NCBI GenBank assembly: GCA_024138025.1
Contig: JAMXBD010000065.1
Span: 806,001-870,000, forward strand
Source: Combretum micranthum
Taxonomy: Eukaryota; Streptophyta; Magnoliopsida; Myrtales; Combretaceae
Reading direction: 5' to 3'
Length of the DNA: 64,000 bases
Shown: piece by piece, positions 23,301 through 36,299 of the stretch
Numbering within the stretch: the stretch's first letter is position 1
Layout: each line of letters opens with the position of its first letter
Notes under the pieces: generated by a model
What the model was told of the DNA's origin: nothing
Databases searched by the model: none
What the model saw: the letters and a program-made list of their open reading frames with translations, nothing else
Position numbers and translations under genes: made by a program

Positions 23301-26300
23301 GATATCATAAAAATTAAAAACCACGATCATTATAATGGTTTATTTCCTACTGCAAAGGTCTGAAACCCAATAGCAACTCAAGCAAACACTCAAAACTGAC
23401 CTGTTTGGCATACAAAGAGAGTAGCAAATTGTGAATGCCAGGATCTTCATTGTGCAATCGATGAACACAAAACTCCAAATATTTTATAACTTCATGGGTT
23501 TCATTCCTGCATGCATACGTAAAAACAAAATTCATCGAACAGAGAGTTTTTTTTGGTAATTTTTCAGCAGAAAGCTTATAACATATCACATACATGGGGG
23601 ATAAGGCACTTATAACAGTAGCAGATCTTTCATCGACTTTCTCAATAAGGTGAAAACACAATCTAGCACAACTAAAAACCACATGTATTTTATTGTGAGT
23701 AAGAATGTGGATGTGACATTGAAATAGCAAGTTATGATTGTTAGAAGCAGTGTGTATTTAACATCTCATGCTGGTATGTGCATTAGTAAAATACTCATCA
23801 GTCACACTGCAATCACACAAAACAAAACTTATTCCATGTCTCCATATGAATCACCAAGCAGTGCATAATATGCTTTCACCACCTATCCTTCTTAGCTACA
23901 GACAAAGATTGATAATGACTCCCGGTATTTTCCTTCACAGAAATCATGCGCAAAGTCATATATCTCAAGAATTGATGTGCTATGCCTTTCAAAAGAAAAA
24001 GAAAAGGAAAACAGAAATTACAGAGCAATTGCAGACATTTTGGAAACAAGACCATTCAAATTTCCATGATAAGGAATAAACAAATGCTAGAGACACATCT
24101 GCAGGTAACATAACTTTTCTTGGGACTTACTTAGCATGAGGTTCATTTGTGTATCGCATCATGGCAGGAATTAGTTTCCTTGGATTTAGCTGTTTATTTG
24201 TCATCCATGATTCCACAGTTTCATAGGCATCAAGCATGATAAGCTCTGGAGCAAATTTGTACTGCAATTTGAGTAGTTTATTATTCACTTTAATAAGAAG
24301 ATCAGAATTATTGGAATTAAAAAAGAGATAATTGTGAAGCCAAGAGCATGATCTTCACCTGAAGATCTATTGAAACAGACGGTTTCTGAAGCACTTCCAG
24401 AGCTTTCTTTGCTTCTTCTTGCTTTAGCAAGACAGGATGCACCTCATAAGTGTCAAAATAATATAATTTCACCATTTATTAAACAGAAAATCCAGACGTG
24501 CAGCAGAAAAGTCATACTGCATGGTATTACTGGAAAAACATCTCCTCAATAATTCCACCCCACCCCCTGCGCGCGGCACCACCCCCCCCCCCCCCCCCCC
24601 CCCAGAAAAAACCCCAAAATTCCCCAATCAGCTAATTGGTCAAAAAGATGTGACCTTCATCTAAGGTTTCTCAATTTATCTGTGCATGCTATGTACATGG
24701 CAACTAAATGAAAATGTATGAAAAAAGATCCAGTTGTCACCACTGATGCAAGAAATTGGCACATGACTAGACTATTTTTCACAAGAGAGGACAGGAAAAG
24801 ATCACTTAGGTCTTTTTGTGTATATAATAAAACAAGCAGTGACCATTGAAGCTCTATAAGACAGCAATCGATGCTACAGAATTCCACAGTTCTTAAATGT
24901 TTTGGGTAGTTTCAGTAATTTTGTTATGAACAAGAAGTAAAAGTACAAAATATGGTACTCACCACTCAACAAATCATCAAAGAAAGACTACCCCATTACG
25001 AAGACATCAGGATAGTCACACATTACACCCATAATCTAGAAAGATAAGTATTTATGTCCCATCTACTAACATAAAAGCTCTTGTTAGTCCATGAGATTCA
25101 AAAACCTTGAACATAATTCCCAGGAGCTGACAATACCAAGACTAGCATTCTATTTTATGTTCAATGTGGTTTTAAGCCTCATTAAAAATGATTGCACAGT
25201 CTACTTCACTTTGGCTATCAAGACAAATCCTTTGGTGGCTAAAGAAATAACAGAACCAAAATGATGTGCTTTGATTTCTCTGTCATTTAAAAGCTGGAGA
25301 AAAGGTAACGCAATATTTCCTCTCTCTTGAAACACTATCAATTGTCAGATGTAGACCTTCTTCTGAAGAAAATTTGTCAGTTACATCTTGGTTGTAAAAC
25401 ATTTCCACAAGACCAGTAGCAGAAATCTTTGGCATACCCAAAATATACCTTCATGGAAAAATCTAAATGGCAATATGATCTCTAGCAACAGTTACTGTAT
25501 GTGCAAAGAAGGAAAAGAATTCGATCACTTGTACAACATTTTAAACTTGCTCAATGTTGGAACATATGTTTGTCATTTCTGAGAATGTCCTGGCTAATGC
25601 ATAACTAGTTTTAAATATTCTGAAATATTGTCATCATGCCATGATTAATTAGATACTCATCCGCTTGTGGTGTGTATGATTTACAAGTAATAGAAGCAGA
25701 TAAGAAATGCTCCTTTTATTTGTTCTTTATTTTTAACAGAGATAAAAACACTTTGTGACCAGGATGTTATCTTATAATCAACTTCTCACAAAAGCAGATA
25801 GCCATAACCAATGAAATGCCCAAAAAAGAGAAAGTGTATGACAATATTCATCCAAAAAGTAAGCTTCACACTAACTTCTTGAAACCCTCAAAGAAAAAAA
25901 CTAGAATTAGAAGCTTTATGTTCTATTTAGGATTGACTTTATTTATATGTAGTGAGGATTGCATTGTAGCATGAACATCCTTCAATGGTCATCTTCAGAT
26001 AAACCCCAAAAGGAGTAACACGTCATCTCATAACCAGCATAAATTTTCAATGCATAATTTATCAAAATTTTTTCAAATAACTAGAAGAACATGCATTCCT
26101 TGATAATCACACGAAAGCACAGAGTAGGATAAGTGGAAAACTTCTTATGAATAAATTCAAAGACTGATATGAGCTAAGGAATAACAATATTCCATTTGTT
26201 ATAACAGGAGGAAAGTATTGAGCACCTGAATATAATGATGAATGACAATCTCGTATTGCTCCTTCAGGTTGGCAAAGTACACAAGTTCTTCAACTCTTCC

Positions 26301-29300
26301 ATAACTATTGCAACACAATAGAGTCAATGCATATTTTAAGCACAATCATCAGAAGAGGGATAAAAAAGCTAATACATGGGAAATTTCTTCTGCTTTAGAA
26401 TAACGATGCTTAAAATCAATAGAAAAAGTGATACTGAGTACACAATACAGAGGGATGGAGAAAAACTACTGGGAGAAATGTATGAAGAAACTTCAACAGG
26501 GGATATACCAGTTTTGGTGCAAGGCTAACTGCAGAATGAGATTACAGCCTATGATATAGTCCTTAGATAATTGACCAGCATCTTTATAGAGGTTGTCCCC
26601 AGCCTTACCATTCAATGTGAGAGTTTCTGTGCTCTTAACCAAGGATTTAGGGCTCAAACCTTAATTCCAAATTACTAAAAAAACCATCTTGAAAGCGTCT
26701 CTGTTTTCTTTCAGCCTTTCTCACTCTATTACAAACAATGTGGGTTACATATGTAAAGTATAGGGTCATTGCAATGAGATTTAAAATAACACCATTAGTT
26801 TAATTCAAATTTTAAAACCAGGATTGTAAATTTGATTTAACAGAAGCTTACAACCTTGAACCAGAAGAAGTTCCTAATCAAAATAAGATGTCACGATCAA
26901 CTGACCTTTCTAAAAGTTTCATAGTAGTTGCCTCATCCAACACATCCTTGCAGTCACTTAGGAAAGCACGGAATTCTCTAATTATTTGATGATATTCTGA
27001 ATTACGATTCTCCAAAGCAGTGTCATCTTCTAAGAGTAATCTGTTTAACTGAAAAAATTACTCATCATTAGTAAGAGTAGAAAAAAGTTATATCTTTGTA
27101 TTCTTTTCAAGTATTTGATAACATTCTGAATCAAAAAGCAATTTCTATGCGAATATAGAATCCTAAAGTTATCAACACCACCCCACCCCCCAAAACCAAC
27201 ACACCAACCCCCAACAACCCCCACCCCCAACCCCAAACACAACGACAAAAAAAAACAAAAGAAAAGGCCTCAAACTGATATCTCTTTTATCTTTGCCCCA
27301 AATTTTGCATGAATAGCTTGTTTCTGGTTCTCACAGAAGCTTATCATGCTAATAAGATTCAAAATATAATCATCAAAATGGAACTATATGTTAGATAGTA
27401 ATTAATTTTACTATTATAAGGATTAGCAAGTTAGGCCAAGGACAAAGGCAGTTTACAAATAGATGGATGAGAGACCCTTTTTTATATAAAGTGCAAAAAG
27501 AGGCTCCCCCTCCACTAATTTGCACATTTACACTTCTTAATTCTTTTCCCTTCCACATTCATATGAACAGAGAATGGAAATAGAATATGGAAATATGGAG
27601 GTAGTAATTGAAAATGTACAGAATAACAACCTCCTCTAACAATATATGATTCAAACTACTAAAAAAACAAAGCAAAAGAAAACAATACCTTGTCCAAATA
27701 CAATTCAGTAATCCAAGTGGAAATCATTGTTATCTGGCATTTATCATCCTTGGCAAGGTTATCAAGCTTTCTCAGTAAGAAGGTTCTCAAAGCTTCCTGT
27801 GATCAAGAATATAGCAATTGCATTTGAGACAAGCAGAACTTGTAAAGATGCAGAGACTCAATTTATTGTGTGAACTGTGCAGACTCAATGATCAATCACC
27901 TGCTCTCCCACGCTAATAAACTTCAGCGTAATCTCCTCAAATGACAGCACGTAATTTATCTGCCACATTGACCATTAATCAGTATCTGAACTATGTGCAA
28001 ATTTGCAACTAATGGCAGTTCCTCTTTATGCAGTTGATTAGCAAGTTTCCCTCACAATATTTACTTCTTGAGAAAGGTTCCCTTATTATAAACTCATTAA
28101 ATCCATGACTTCATATAAGTGATGTAAACTGACATTTTACAAAAGAAGTTCTATAGTACAGTGATATACTGCTTGGCAGACGAAAAAGGAAATACATGCA
28201 TGCCAGTATGCTTGCAACCAACTTAATATCGCCAAAAGCAGGATTTCGGAATGAAAGAGACAACAACTGTAAGTCTGAAGCAATCTAAATGATAAAGAGG
28301 ATTAGGAGAAGTCTCAGTTTAAGCATTTTGAACTTTTAAGAGGCTAAAATTGACCATTTTACTAAAATACAATGAATTACATGGGCTATTTAGAGGTCTA
28401 TGTTAAAAAGAATATTCAAATGTCTGCAAGTGTTGACGTCAATTCTTTATGCAGAGTAGATAAAGCAGAGAATCATTGAGTATTCACAATGCAGTATGAG
28501 AATTTACTTTAGCATAGAACGATGCAGCCCTAAGATATTCCCTGGAAGTGAATGCTGCTTCAGCCTGCAGAACAACAGTCTTTAGGTTATTTTATTTTAC
28601 TTCTGAAAAATGTCTGGCAACAGTATATAGCAGGAGGAGGCATAATTAGTAGACAAGAGAAGTTCAAAATCAGACGACACCACTGAAGGAGCCATGACCT
28701 GAACAAGATACACTTGATCCCTCTGGAGTTGGTCACGACAATTTGCCAAGGCAGCAGCATAATCCCTCATGTCAAGATACACCTTCCACATATCTCGGCC
28801 CTCATCATAAACAGAAACCTGCAACATGTTCATTTTAACCACAAAACATCCTGTGCAATTCCTTTATATATATATATATATATACACACTTTTTTAGAGA
28901 GAGAGAGAGGCCGTGTTTTGTTTAACGCTAAAAAAATTGAGGAAAAAAAAGGAAGAAGAGGAAGAAGAACAAAGAAACAAACAAAGAGAGAGGGGATTAA
29001 AAAAAAAATAAAAAACCCAACAAAACCAACCTGGAAAATAGAGTTTTGGTCATATGCATAAAACAGCCCAGCAGAAGCGTCACTACATAATCCAATGATA
29101 CCTCTTGAAAATGATTCTGATGACTGATCAAATTGAAGCTCCTCAATGATTTGCTCACTAATCCTGTTTACAACCTATAAGCATGACAGAAAGTTCTCAA
29201 GAAGTTCAAATGTCAAAGCTGGAGAGTGGATAATGAATATAAATACAGCATATGGTTTTATTGCAGCCACCATGCATGAAGCAAAATCAACAGAAAAGAA

Positions 29301-32300
29301 GGGAATGTCCAAGAGGATGGAGCCTACACAAGATTATATAAAGCATCTAGTTGTGATTATTAGACCAAATCACAGAACACTCAGCTGTAAATATTAATAG
29401 GATTTTGTATTACATCAAAATTCAACATTAAGTACGTCCCATCACATAAACTCAAGACTTCCCACTCTCGATGCCATAAATTTTTTTCTTTACCCTCTTT
29501 TTGGATGCCATGTTAATTTTTTACCAAAACCACCAAAAGTTCGTATAAACATTAAGATTATAAATATAAATAAGTGTAGTTGAATATTGATGTTTCAGTA
29601 GTGCTCACAGAAATATGATGCAAACTTTCCTTACCTTTCTTCACAATAACTATATAAATGCAATCAACAGTTGAATCACAAGAAGTGCATAAAGCTTAAA
29701 CAACCTAGGGCAAGATTTGATTCCAGGTAATCAATCTGTATTATACCTCTTGAGCTTTCTTTCAACAGCTTATTCTTTTATTTTTCCGTTTCTGGTTAAT
29801 GGAAGGGCATGCTGTGATCAAACTAGCCACCACCAAGCACATGAACCATCCTACAAAACTTATGCAGTAGTATGACATATGACTAGCTTGTGCTATATAG
29901 GTATTTGTAAATCAAGTCCTTATACAATTTTGTCATAAGACTTCATGTATCTTAACCTCTAGGCCAACCCTTGTTGCTCACCCTTAAGTTCAATATCAAA
30001 AGATTGGTATGGCTCCTAAGCAAAAACTTAATCACCATTACCAAGTACAGAAATCTTTTTAGCTCTCTAGCAAAGTCTTGTTCAGATTTGCCTAATCTAA
30101 GTAAGTACCCAGCCTGTGTTAAGCTTTAAATGGAGCCATATACATAAGCATGATTAAACGATGGTTTGATGACCATGGCCTAATTTATACCAAGCTGACA
30201 CTTTCAGGTCAGAGAAAAATAACGGCAGCAAATCCATTTTAATCACTAATAAGGCCAACAGAGAGAGAGAGAGAGAGGGGATAGGGAAGCGAGAGCTAAT
30301 GAAAGGCTAAAACACACCTTGACTTTGTTTCCAATAAGAAGCAGGAAATGGAATTCAGACACTGCCAAAGAAGTGGGCTTGAGAGCATCTGAACCTTCAC
30401 AAAATTTTGAATATCCCAAAAGTGCCTTGTTTTCCACAAAATTCTCATCTCCATCGGGAAAACTACATGAAGGAAGCCCAAAGTTACTTGAAAGGTAATA
30501 ATTTGTCAATCCATGTGAAATTTAATCTTTAGTCTTAGATATTTATAAACCATTTATAGTTCTATTAAGAAAACCTGGAGTCAATGTCTGATACATCTAC
30601 CTCAATAAGTCAGAACAAGAAGTGATGTGATTTTTTTTTTTTTTTTTTCAAATAAAAGAAACAAAGGTTAAATTTTACCTATGTGTTGCTCCAAAATTTA
30701 GTCCACCATGATATATTCCAGCTCCAGAAAGCCAAGCAAAATGTATGGCCCTCCTCTGCTTTATATAGAAATGCAATTCACTGAGAGAGAGCAAGGTCAA
30801 AAAGAAACGTAATTGAGAGGATTAAAAAATAAAAACATAAAAAAAAGAACCCAAAATAGTTAACTTCAAAGATTTTGAGTAAATTCATAGCAAAATTAAA
30901 AGGACAGTGCATGCACAGTTTGTCAAAGGAGACAAGCAGGAGGCTTCTATAAGAACCATATTTGTCACGGTTTGATAATTTATCAGTACTTTTGTATTGA
31001 TATATACATATATATTCACAACAATACCATATCATAATAAAACGACATCCATATAAAAACACATGAAAAGTTACACATGCACGTACACCCACATGCATTA
31101 TGATGTTTGAGTAGGATGAGAAAAGACAAGTAATGTTTGACAGAAGAGTGTTTTGCAGTATATTGCTAGTGCTCTTTTAAGGTCTTATCTGAATGAAGGA
31201 AGAAAATATGACGGGAAAGAAAAGGTAAACAGTGCACACAAAGAAATGAAGAATAACAATACAGTAACATCAGCTGAAAAGGATTTGACTTTTACTTTTT
31301 TTTATTATTTATTAATATCTGGTCATGAACACAATACGAAAAAAACGAAAGGAAGATAATTTACCTGTTTGGAATTTCACCAGGAAGTTCCATAAAATGT
31401 ACTGCACGATCAACATATCTGGAGAAGACAGCCTAGGACATGCACAAAGACCACAAGCCTCAGTTTTACACCATGTGATAGAATTGCTAGAGCAAATATC
31501 AGAAATGATATATTTGTCTGTAAGCAGATACGTCACCATATAAGGCTGGAATGGAATGGATTTTGCTAAATCCTAGCCATGCCCAAACAATCATTTCATA
31601 CTGGACTAGAATCAAATTTTCATGCACAGAAAAGTGGCAGCCATTGATAGCTCAATATGCATAGATCTAAAAGATGATTCTTCTTTTTTTCCCCCGTATT
31701 TTTTTTCCCCTTTTTTTCTCCTTTTTTATTCAAGGAAATTGTGCAGCGGCTCCTCTGGCTATTTATCCTTGGGACAGGCCACCTGCTGACTATAGTCTAG
31801 CCCTACAAGGCAGAAACAAACCAGAAGGCACCACCACATCAAGCAGCATGGGGACTGCACTTTTCTAAGGGGACCACTTCCCATGGGAGTAAGCCAATTA
31901 TATAATGTTACCAGAAGGAAAAGATGCACTTGGACAGATGAAATTATGTGTTCTGCTTCACCTTGATAAACAATTGACATAGATAATCTAGTAAAATACT
32001 AGGTGCAGTCAAAACAACAGAGGAATGCATCAAGCTATTGCAGATCAGAACTGCATTTAAAAAATGTATTGAAAACCCAAAAAAGAAAAGCATGCTGTAC
32101 AACTGAGAGCTGGTACTTACCTCTAATGATCCAATACCAGTAAAAGAATACAATCGTGTGGGAGTAACTGCCATCAAGTAATATCTAGTGCCTGTGCTCA
32201 CTGTAGCTGTTTCCATCTAAACATAGCATAAGAAAGCATATGATAAAATTAATTAATGGCGACAAAGGGTGATGCATCTCAACCAAAAATTTCTGCTTCA

Positions 32301-35300
32301 GTAATCAGTAATCTTTAGTGGTCACACTGCAATTTTAGGATGATATGTGTACCCAGCTTGTGACAAGACCTCAGTCATATGTAAGGAAAGGGGGAACTCA
32401 ATTTATTGGTGTTGATGTTTGAAACTTGAAACCTCTATTCTCTTATCCATAAATATAGACACAACAACAAAGCTCCAGCATTATTCCCACTAGGTGATGT
32501 TGAATATATGATCTTATTTTGTCATTACACTCTATGGATGTACAAATTTGATTTGTGGGCTTCAAATCCAAATTTGACATGATTTGACTTTTTGGATTAA
32601 ACTGACTGGGCACAAAAGACTCAAATCCATATTATTATAGGATGATCATGAAGAATTGGCATGGTAGATTTAGAATAGGACCCATTAGAATTAGCCTGTC
32701 CAGTGCCAACCTTTCTCAATAAGCCTCACACACTACAAAAATGCCTTTAATGGTTTTCAATCCACAAGGGAGCTCACTTTGATATCCACTATGAAACATT
32801 TTGATATCTACTATGAAATGGACTCATTTTAGCCATGAATTGTCTACCCAATCTAATAGATAACATTGACGGCTAAACTCTCTATAAATACTCCAATCTC
32901 CCCTCGCGTGGACGGATCGAAAATATTGGAAAAATGCCACTATGCTACTAAATTTCAATCTCAAAGGATCAAATACTTATTCAAGTTAAGAACACATTGT
33001 TTCATTGTAGTTAGTGAGGTTTGATGCTCTCTTAACTCCTGCACTTGTTACGCGTGTATTAAGCCTATTAAGATTGACTACTCCTCCTCGCTGTACACTT
33101 CTTCTCTAATCATCTCATTTTGTGTCATTCTTCAAAGGGTAGCACAGTGATCTCACAACACACACATGATTGTTGCAATTGAACTCCTAATCCTTAAGTT
33201 TTCCAAGTTTTTTATCTTATCATAATTTCCCACAATTCTATAACATTCCATTAGATATATTATCTAAAGAATTTCTTATTTTTAGATCAAAATCCAAAGT
33301 TACTTTTATTATTCCATCCTCACTAACTAAACAGCATGGTTTTAGTTTTAGCTTCATTGCTCTGCAAATAATAAGAGCATGGTAAAGTCCATAGCTGACA
33401 GCTTTTCAAATAAGGGATATGCAGCTAAACACCAAACAGCATGCTCATTACCATGTATAAATGTATGACAGAACAATACAGAATGCAATCAAAGGGGACA
33501 AAATAAAAATAAAAAATTCAAAACTTAAACAAAAAACAAAAGGAAAAAAAAAAAGAATAGGAAAAATCCATTTCCTGGAATGGGAAAATAGATAAATAAA
33601 AATAGTGCGATCAGCCAAAAAGAAAAATAATAATAATAGTGCGAATGTACCTGCAATCCGGTAAAAGCCTCTGGCAGTTCTGCTAATTCAAAGAGAAATT
33701 TTATATACTTTTCCCTCCTGTCTTTTTCATCCACTGCCATCTCATGAAGTTGCCCATTGTCTGTACCGAGAATGACTTCCCTGGTAGAAGCTGCCCTTGT
33801 ATATACCAGATGTAACATAAATGAGAATAGGCACATCCTCCATTCAAGTATTGATAATTATACAGCTATGACAACGACTTACCTTCTGTAATTTGTTGTT
33901 TATTCCAAGCCACTGCATTCACTATGAGTCCTCTTAATTTACTTAATATGCGGGGCTTGCTCCACTTTGCATGAAGATAAAAGGTTTCTGAACCCCCATT
34001 ACCAACAACCGTGGCTATACAGTGGCTGCCACCAGGATCAACAAATACCCGGTGGATGGATTGCTCTCCAGTGCGGCCAACAGTCAGATCAAACTCTACA
34101 TTTTCAGAAAGTTCTTCAAAACTTAGGGTAGAATATCACTTGTTAGCCAGTTGCATGAATCTGTAGGTATGCTAGGAAAGCTTTATTTTAGGGTTTGGAC
34201 AAACACAACTAGGGGCCATCAAGCTATTTGCTAGGTCTTGGATTTGATTTAAACTTGATTTCCTGGTCTACTCAACTGAACTCAGCATCAAATTCAATTT
34301 TCATTGCAAATGAAGTTTAAGTATTTTGTGATGAAAAGTAATGCATAGTATTAGCCTGAAACCATGAATTACTCAAATTCCAAATAATTCCAACTCCAAA
34401 TACCAAAGGCAATGATAAAAATTTAGCACTTGAAGCAACTTCTTAGTGTCGATTTAACTTAACCTAAACTTAATCAAATCATAAATCAAATTTAACTCAA
34501 ACTAGTGCATATAAGACCCATGTGTATATCGATGTCAAACTATGATTTAATCGAACTCGATGCTGATATTGAGCTCCATAGACCAAATGAACAATAAAAT
34601 TGCAAACACTAGAACCAAACCACATGCTCGATTTCAGTATAACCAGTCAAACTTGAAGTAATTTGAATGATGTTAAATTCATAAAACCGAGGACAAACCG
34701 AACTCAACTATTTAACAACAAAGAGAACATCTTAAACAAACAGGTTTTCTCAGCATTAGACATTCTCCAGCACAATCCCTAACCACTAACTCCACGATCA
34801 AAACTGATTCAACAACTATATTCCCATAAAAAATCCCACATTTCCTCAAATTAGTATATCAAAAATAACGAATGACATGAATCAAATAACAAGCTGAGGA
34901 GACTATCTCCAATGAATGTGAGAAATGAGCAAGAATTACACTACAATCCTCAAACTTCCTTCATCAATAACGATCAAAACTGTGAAAACGAATCAACTGC
35001 TACAGAATGAAACTCCAAACCTAATCTTAGCCTAAATAAGCAAAATCCAACCTGCTGAACTACATTCCGCTGAAAAAACCACACTACGGTTGTGAAATCA
35101 AAGCTAAGAAGCAAGTAAGGAATATCAGGTTGAGGTCTCTATACCGAGGAAATCACCAACGCCGAAGTCGTGACGAATGAGCCAGCCCTTGCTGGTTCCC
35201 AAGACGATGACGTCGTTGCCGGCAGCCATACAAGTGATCAATCCGCGGCCTTTGGCGGCGAATCTTTCCAAGAGATCGACCGTGAACACCTGTCTTCCGC

Positions 35301-35310
35301 CACCTTCCAT
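17392..35310 (-). CDS. VPS18: VPS18, HOPS/CORVET core subunit (RING-H2), 23 exons
   Basis: Vacuolar sorting protein 18, a core subunit of the HOPS and CORVET complexes that tether endosomes and vacuoles before fusion; predicted 993 aa. Exons, 5' to 3': 35310-35145, 34113-33883, 33790-33651, 32216-32121, 31432-31365, 30780-30679, 30462-30318, 29174-29031, 28818-28699, 28564-28508, 27959-27900, 27796-27689, 27048-26906, 26304-26226, 24421-24359, 24261-24131, 23506-23401, 22156-21968, 21054-20827, 19325-19170, 18635-18474, 18047-17931, 17562-17392. All borders are GT/AG and the 2,982 coding bases keep frame. It begins MEGGGRQVFTVDLLERFAAK; the first ~400 residues form the Pep3/Vps18 propeller region, then a helical clathrin-repeat region, then a RING-H2 finger with C843, C846, C877, H879, H882, C885, C950 and C953, with a ~65-residue insertion before the last pair. 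The sequence parallels Arabidopsis VPS18 throughout. It lies between two inverted MULEs. Confidence 0.96.
20145..20340. mobile_element. Short dispersed element in VPS18 intron 19
   Basis: Runs from gggtttgtttggattgtct to aaatcaaatagaccca, whose ends are imperfect inverse complements. It shares ordered blocks with 9818-9985 (gagtaaaaatatttg, tttttcatctgtatc). A probable non-autonomous DNA transposon inside the intron between exons 19 and 20, in no coding exon. Confidence 0.55.
22494..22548. repeat. Poly-T and G-rich low-complexity tract in VPS18 intron 17
   Basis: A T run of about 30 is followed by gtgtgttgggggtggggaag. In the gene's sense it reads as a C-rich and then A-rich tract. Confidence 0.6.
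22645..23045. mobile_element. Inverted-repeat MITE in VPS18 intron 17
   Basis: The left arm (accaattttggtccctaaac, then tttggtttggtccagtt) pairs with the inverse of the right arm (aattgaaccaaaccaagttc, then cccatattggtcctta). Pairing continues outward to aaaatagcc against the inverse of ggcctttt. No clear target duplication. This is a common plant MITE shape; the superfamily is not assigned. Confidence 0.6.
24582..24603. repeat. 22-nt poly-C run in VPS18 intron 14
   Basis: A homopolymer of 22 C on the + strand, so 22 G in the VPS18 sense, preceded by ccaccccaccccctgcgcgc. Homopolymers of this type are unstable, and the length may not be exact in the assembly. Confidence 0.8.
27177..27240 (-). 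other. G-quadruplex-forming tract in VPS18 intron 12 (sense strand)
   Basis: On the sense (-) strand this reads GGGGTTGGGGGTGGGGG, then TTGTTGGGGGTTGG and GGGGGGTGGGGTGG: more than four runs of at least four G separated by 1-5 bases. It satisfies the standard quadruplex pattern and would be present in the unspliced pre-mRNA. Confidence 0.7.
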
Positions 35311-35422
35311 GGTGCACGGCACGGCCTTCGATCAATCTCCAGCTATGGATATGTAGCAATTATTACAGGAATGTGATCGAAATAGAATCTTTAGACGGAC
35401 AGCGAATTCGCATGATTTGGCT

Positions 35423-35447
35423 TTTATATATGTTTACGGCTCATTGG
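35423..35447 (-). promoter_or_regulatory. Candidate TATA box and CCAAT box of VPS18
   Basis: On the - strand, TATATAAA lies at 35430-35423, about 115 bp upstream of the ATG at 35310, and CCAAT lies at 35447-35443. Spacing is plausible for a short 5' UTR, but the transcription start is not known. Confidence 0.5.
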
Positions 35448-35781
35448 ATCAACTGACTGGGGGATAGGAAATGTTTTAAGAGAACTTCAGTAGATGTAGA
35501 ACTTATCTTGCATGTATCATCTTTTACGCATTACGGTCAATTTTCTTAATTTTATTTTCGGAAATTTTTAACTAATTATAATAAAGTTTAAATTTATTTT
35601 AGCTTTGAAGTATTTCAAGGGGGAAAAAAATTAGTGGCAAAAAAGAAAGGAGGTTGCTTTTTAGGAAAAAGGAAAAAATATTAATATTTTTAAAAATAAT
35701 TATGAAAATATCATCGAGAAAAAATTATTTTCGATTTTAGGCAATATGGCATCGTTCTTCAAAAAACGATATCATAGTGCT

Positions 35782-35920
35782 GACCTCATCTCTTTGAAAG
35801 ACGAGGTCTCATTCTGTAATGACCTCGTCTCTCAAAGAGACGAGGTTGCAGCATGTAACATCGTCTCTCGAAGAGACGAGGTCATTACAATGAGACATCG
35901 TCTCTTGAAAAGACGAGGTC
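35782..35920. repeat. Four phased 27-bp palindromes, 3' end of MULE2
   Basis: Units begin at 35782, 35821, 35857 and 35894 (spacings 39, 36 and 37 bp). A further decayed unit precedes them near 35750. Arms are GACCTCGTCTCTT and its inverse. This array lies roughly 470-610 bp upstream of the VPS18 start codon. Confidence 0.9.
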
Positions 35921-36299
35921 AGGTCTTCCTCCACAAACTTCACTTTATTACTTGAGAAACCCAAAAAATTACATATAAAACCTGTCAAGTAGAAATATAA
36001 ATAGCTATACGAGTCATTAACCAGATACAACACAACTATAATACCATTCTGCCTAAACGCACATTCTCAATCCCAATCTGAATCATTCAATCACAACGGT
36101 ATTGTGATTGTTTATTAGCACAGTATAATGAAAAAATGAAAATTTGTAGACTCGTAACAGATAATATGAAATGAAATGCTGATTGATTGTTGTCTTAAAA
36201 TGTACAAGAAAAAAGAATAATATATATACAAGAATAATACAAAAAGGTACGAAGCTATATGCAACAATCAAAATAAAAAATATATATCATATACTACTG

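Noticed and set aside
32731..32760. CACTACAAAAATGCC-like start resembling a CACTA transposon end in VPS18 intron 3
   Set aside because: No matching inverted end or 3-bp duplication found nearby; a single 11-mer match is not enough.
36083..36271. Small hydrophobic frames within MULE2
   Set aside because: Inside the non-coding 3' part of the element; no equivalent in MULE1.
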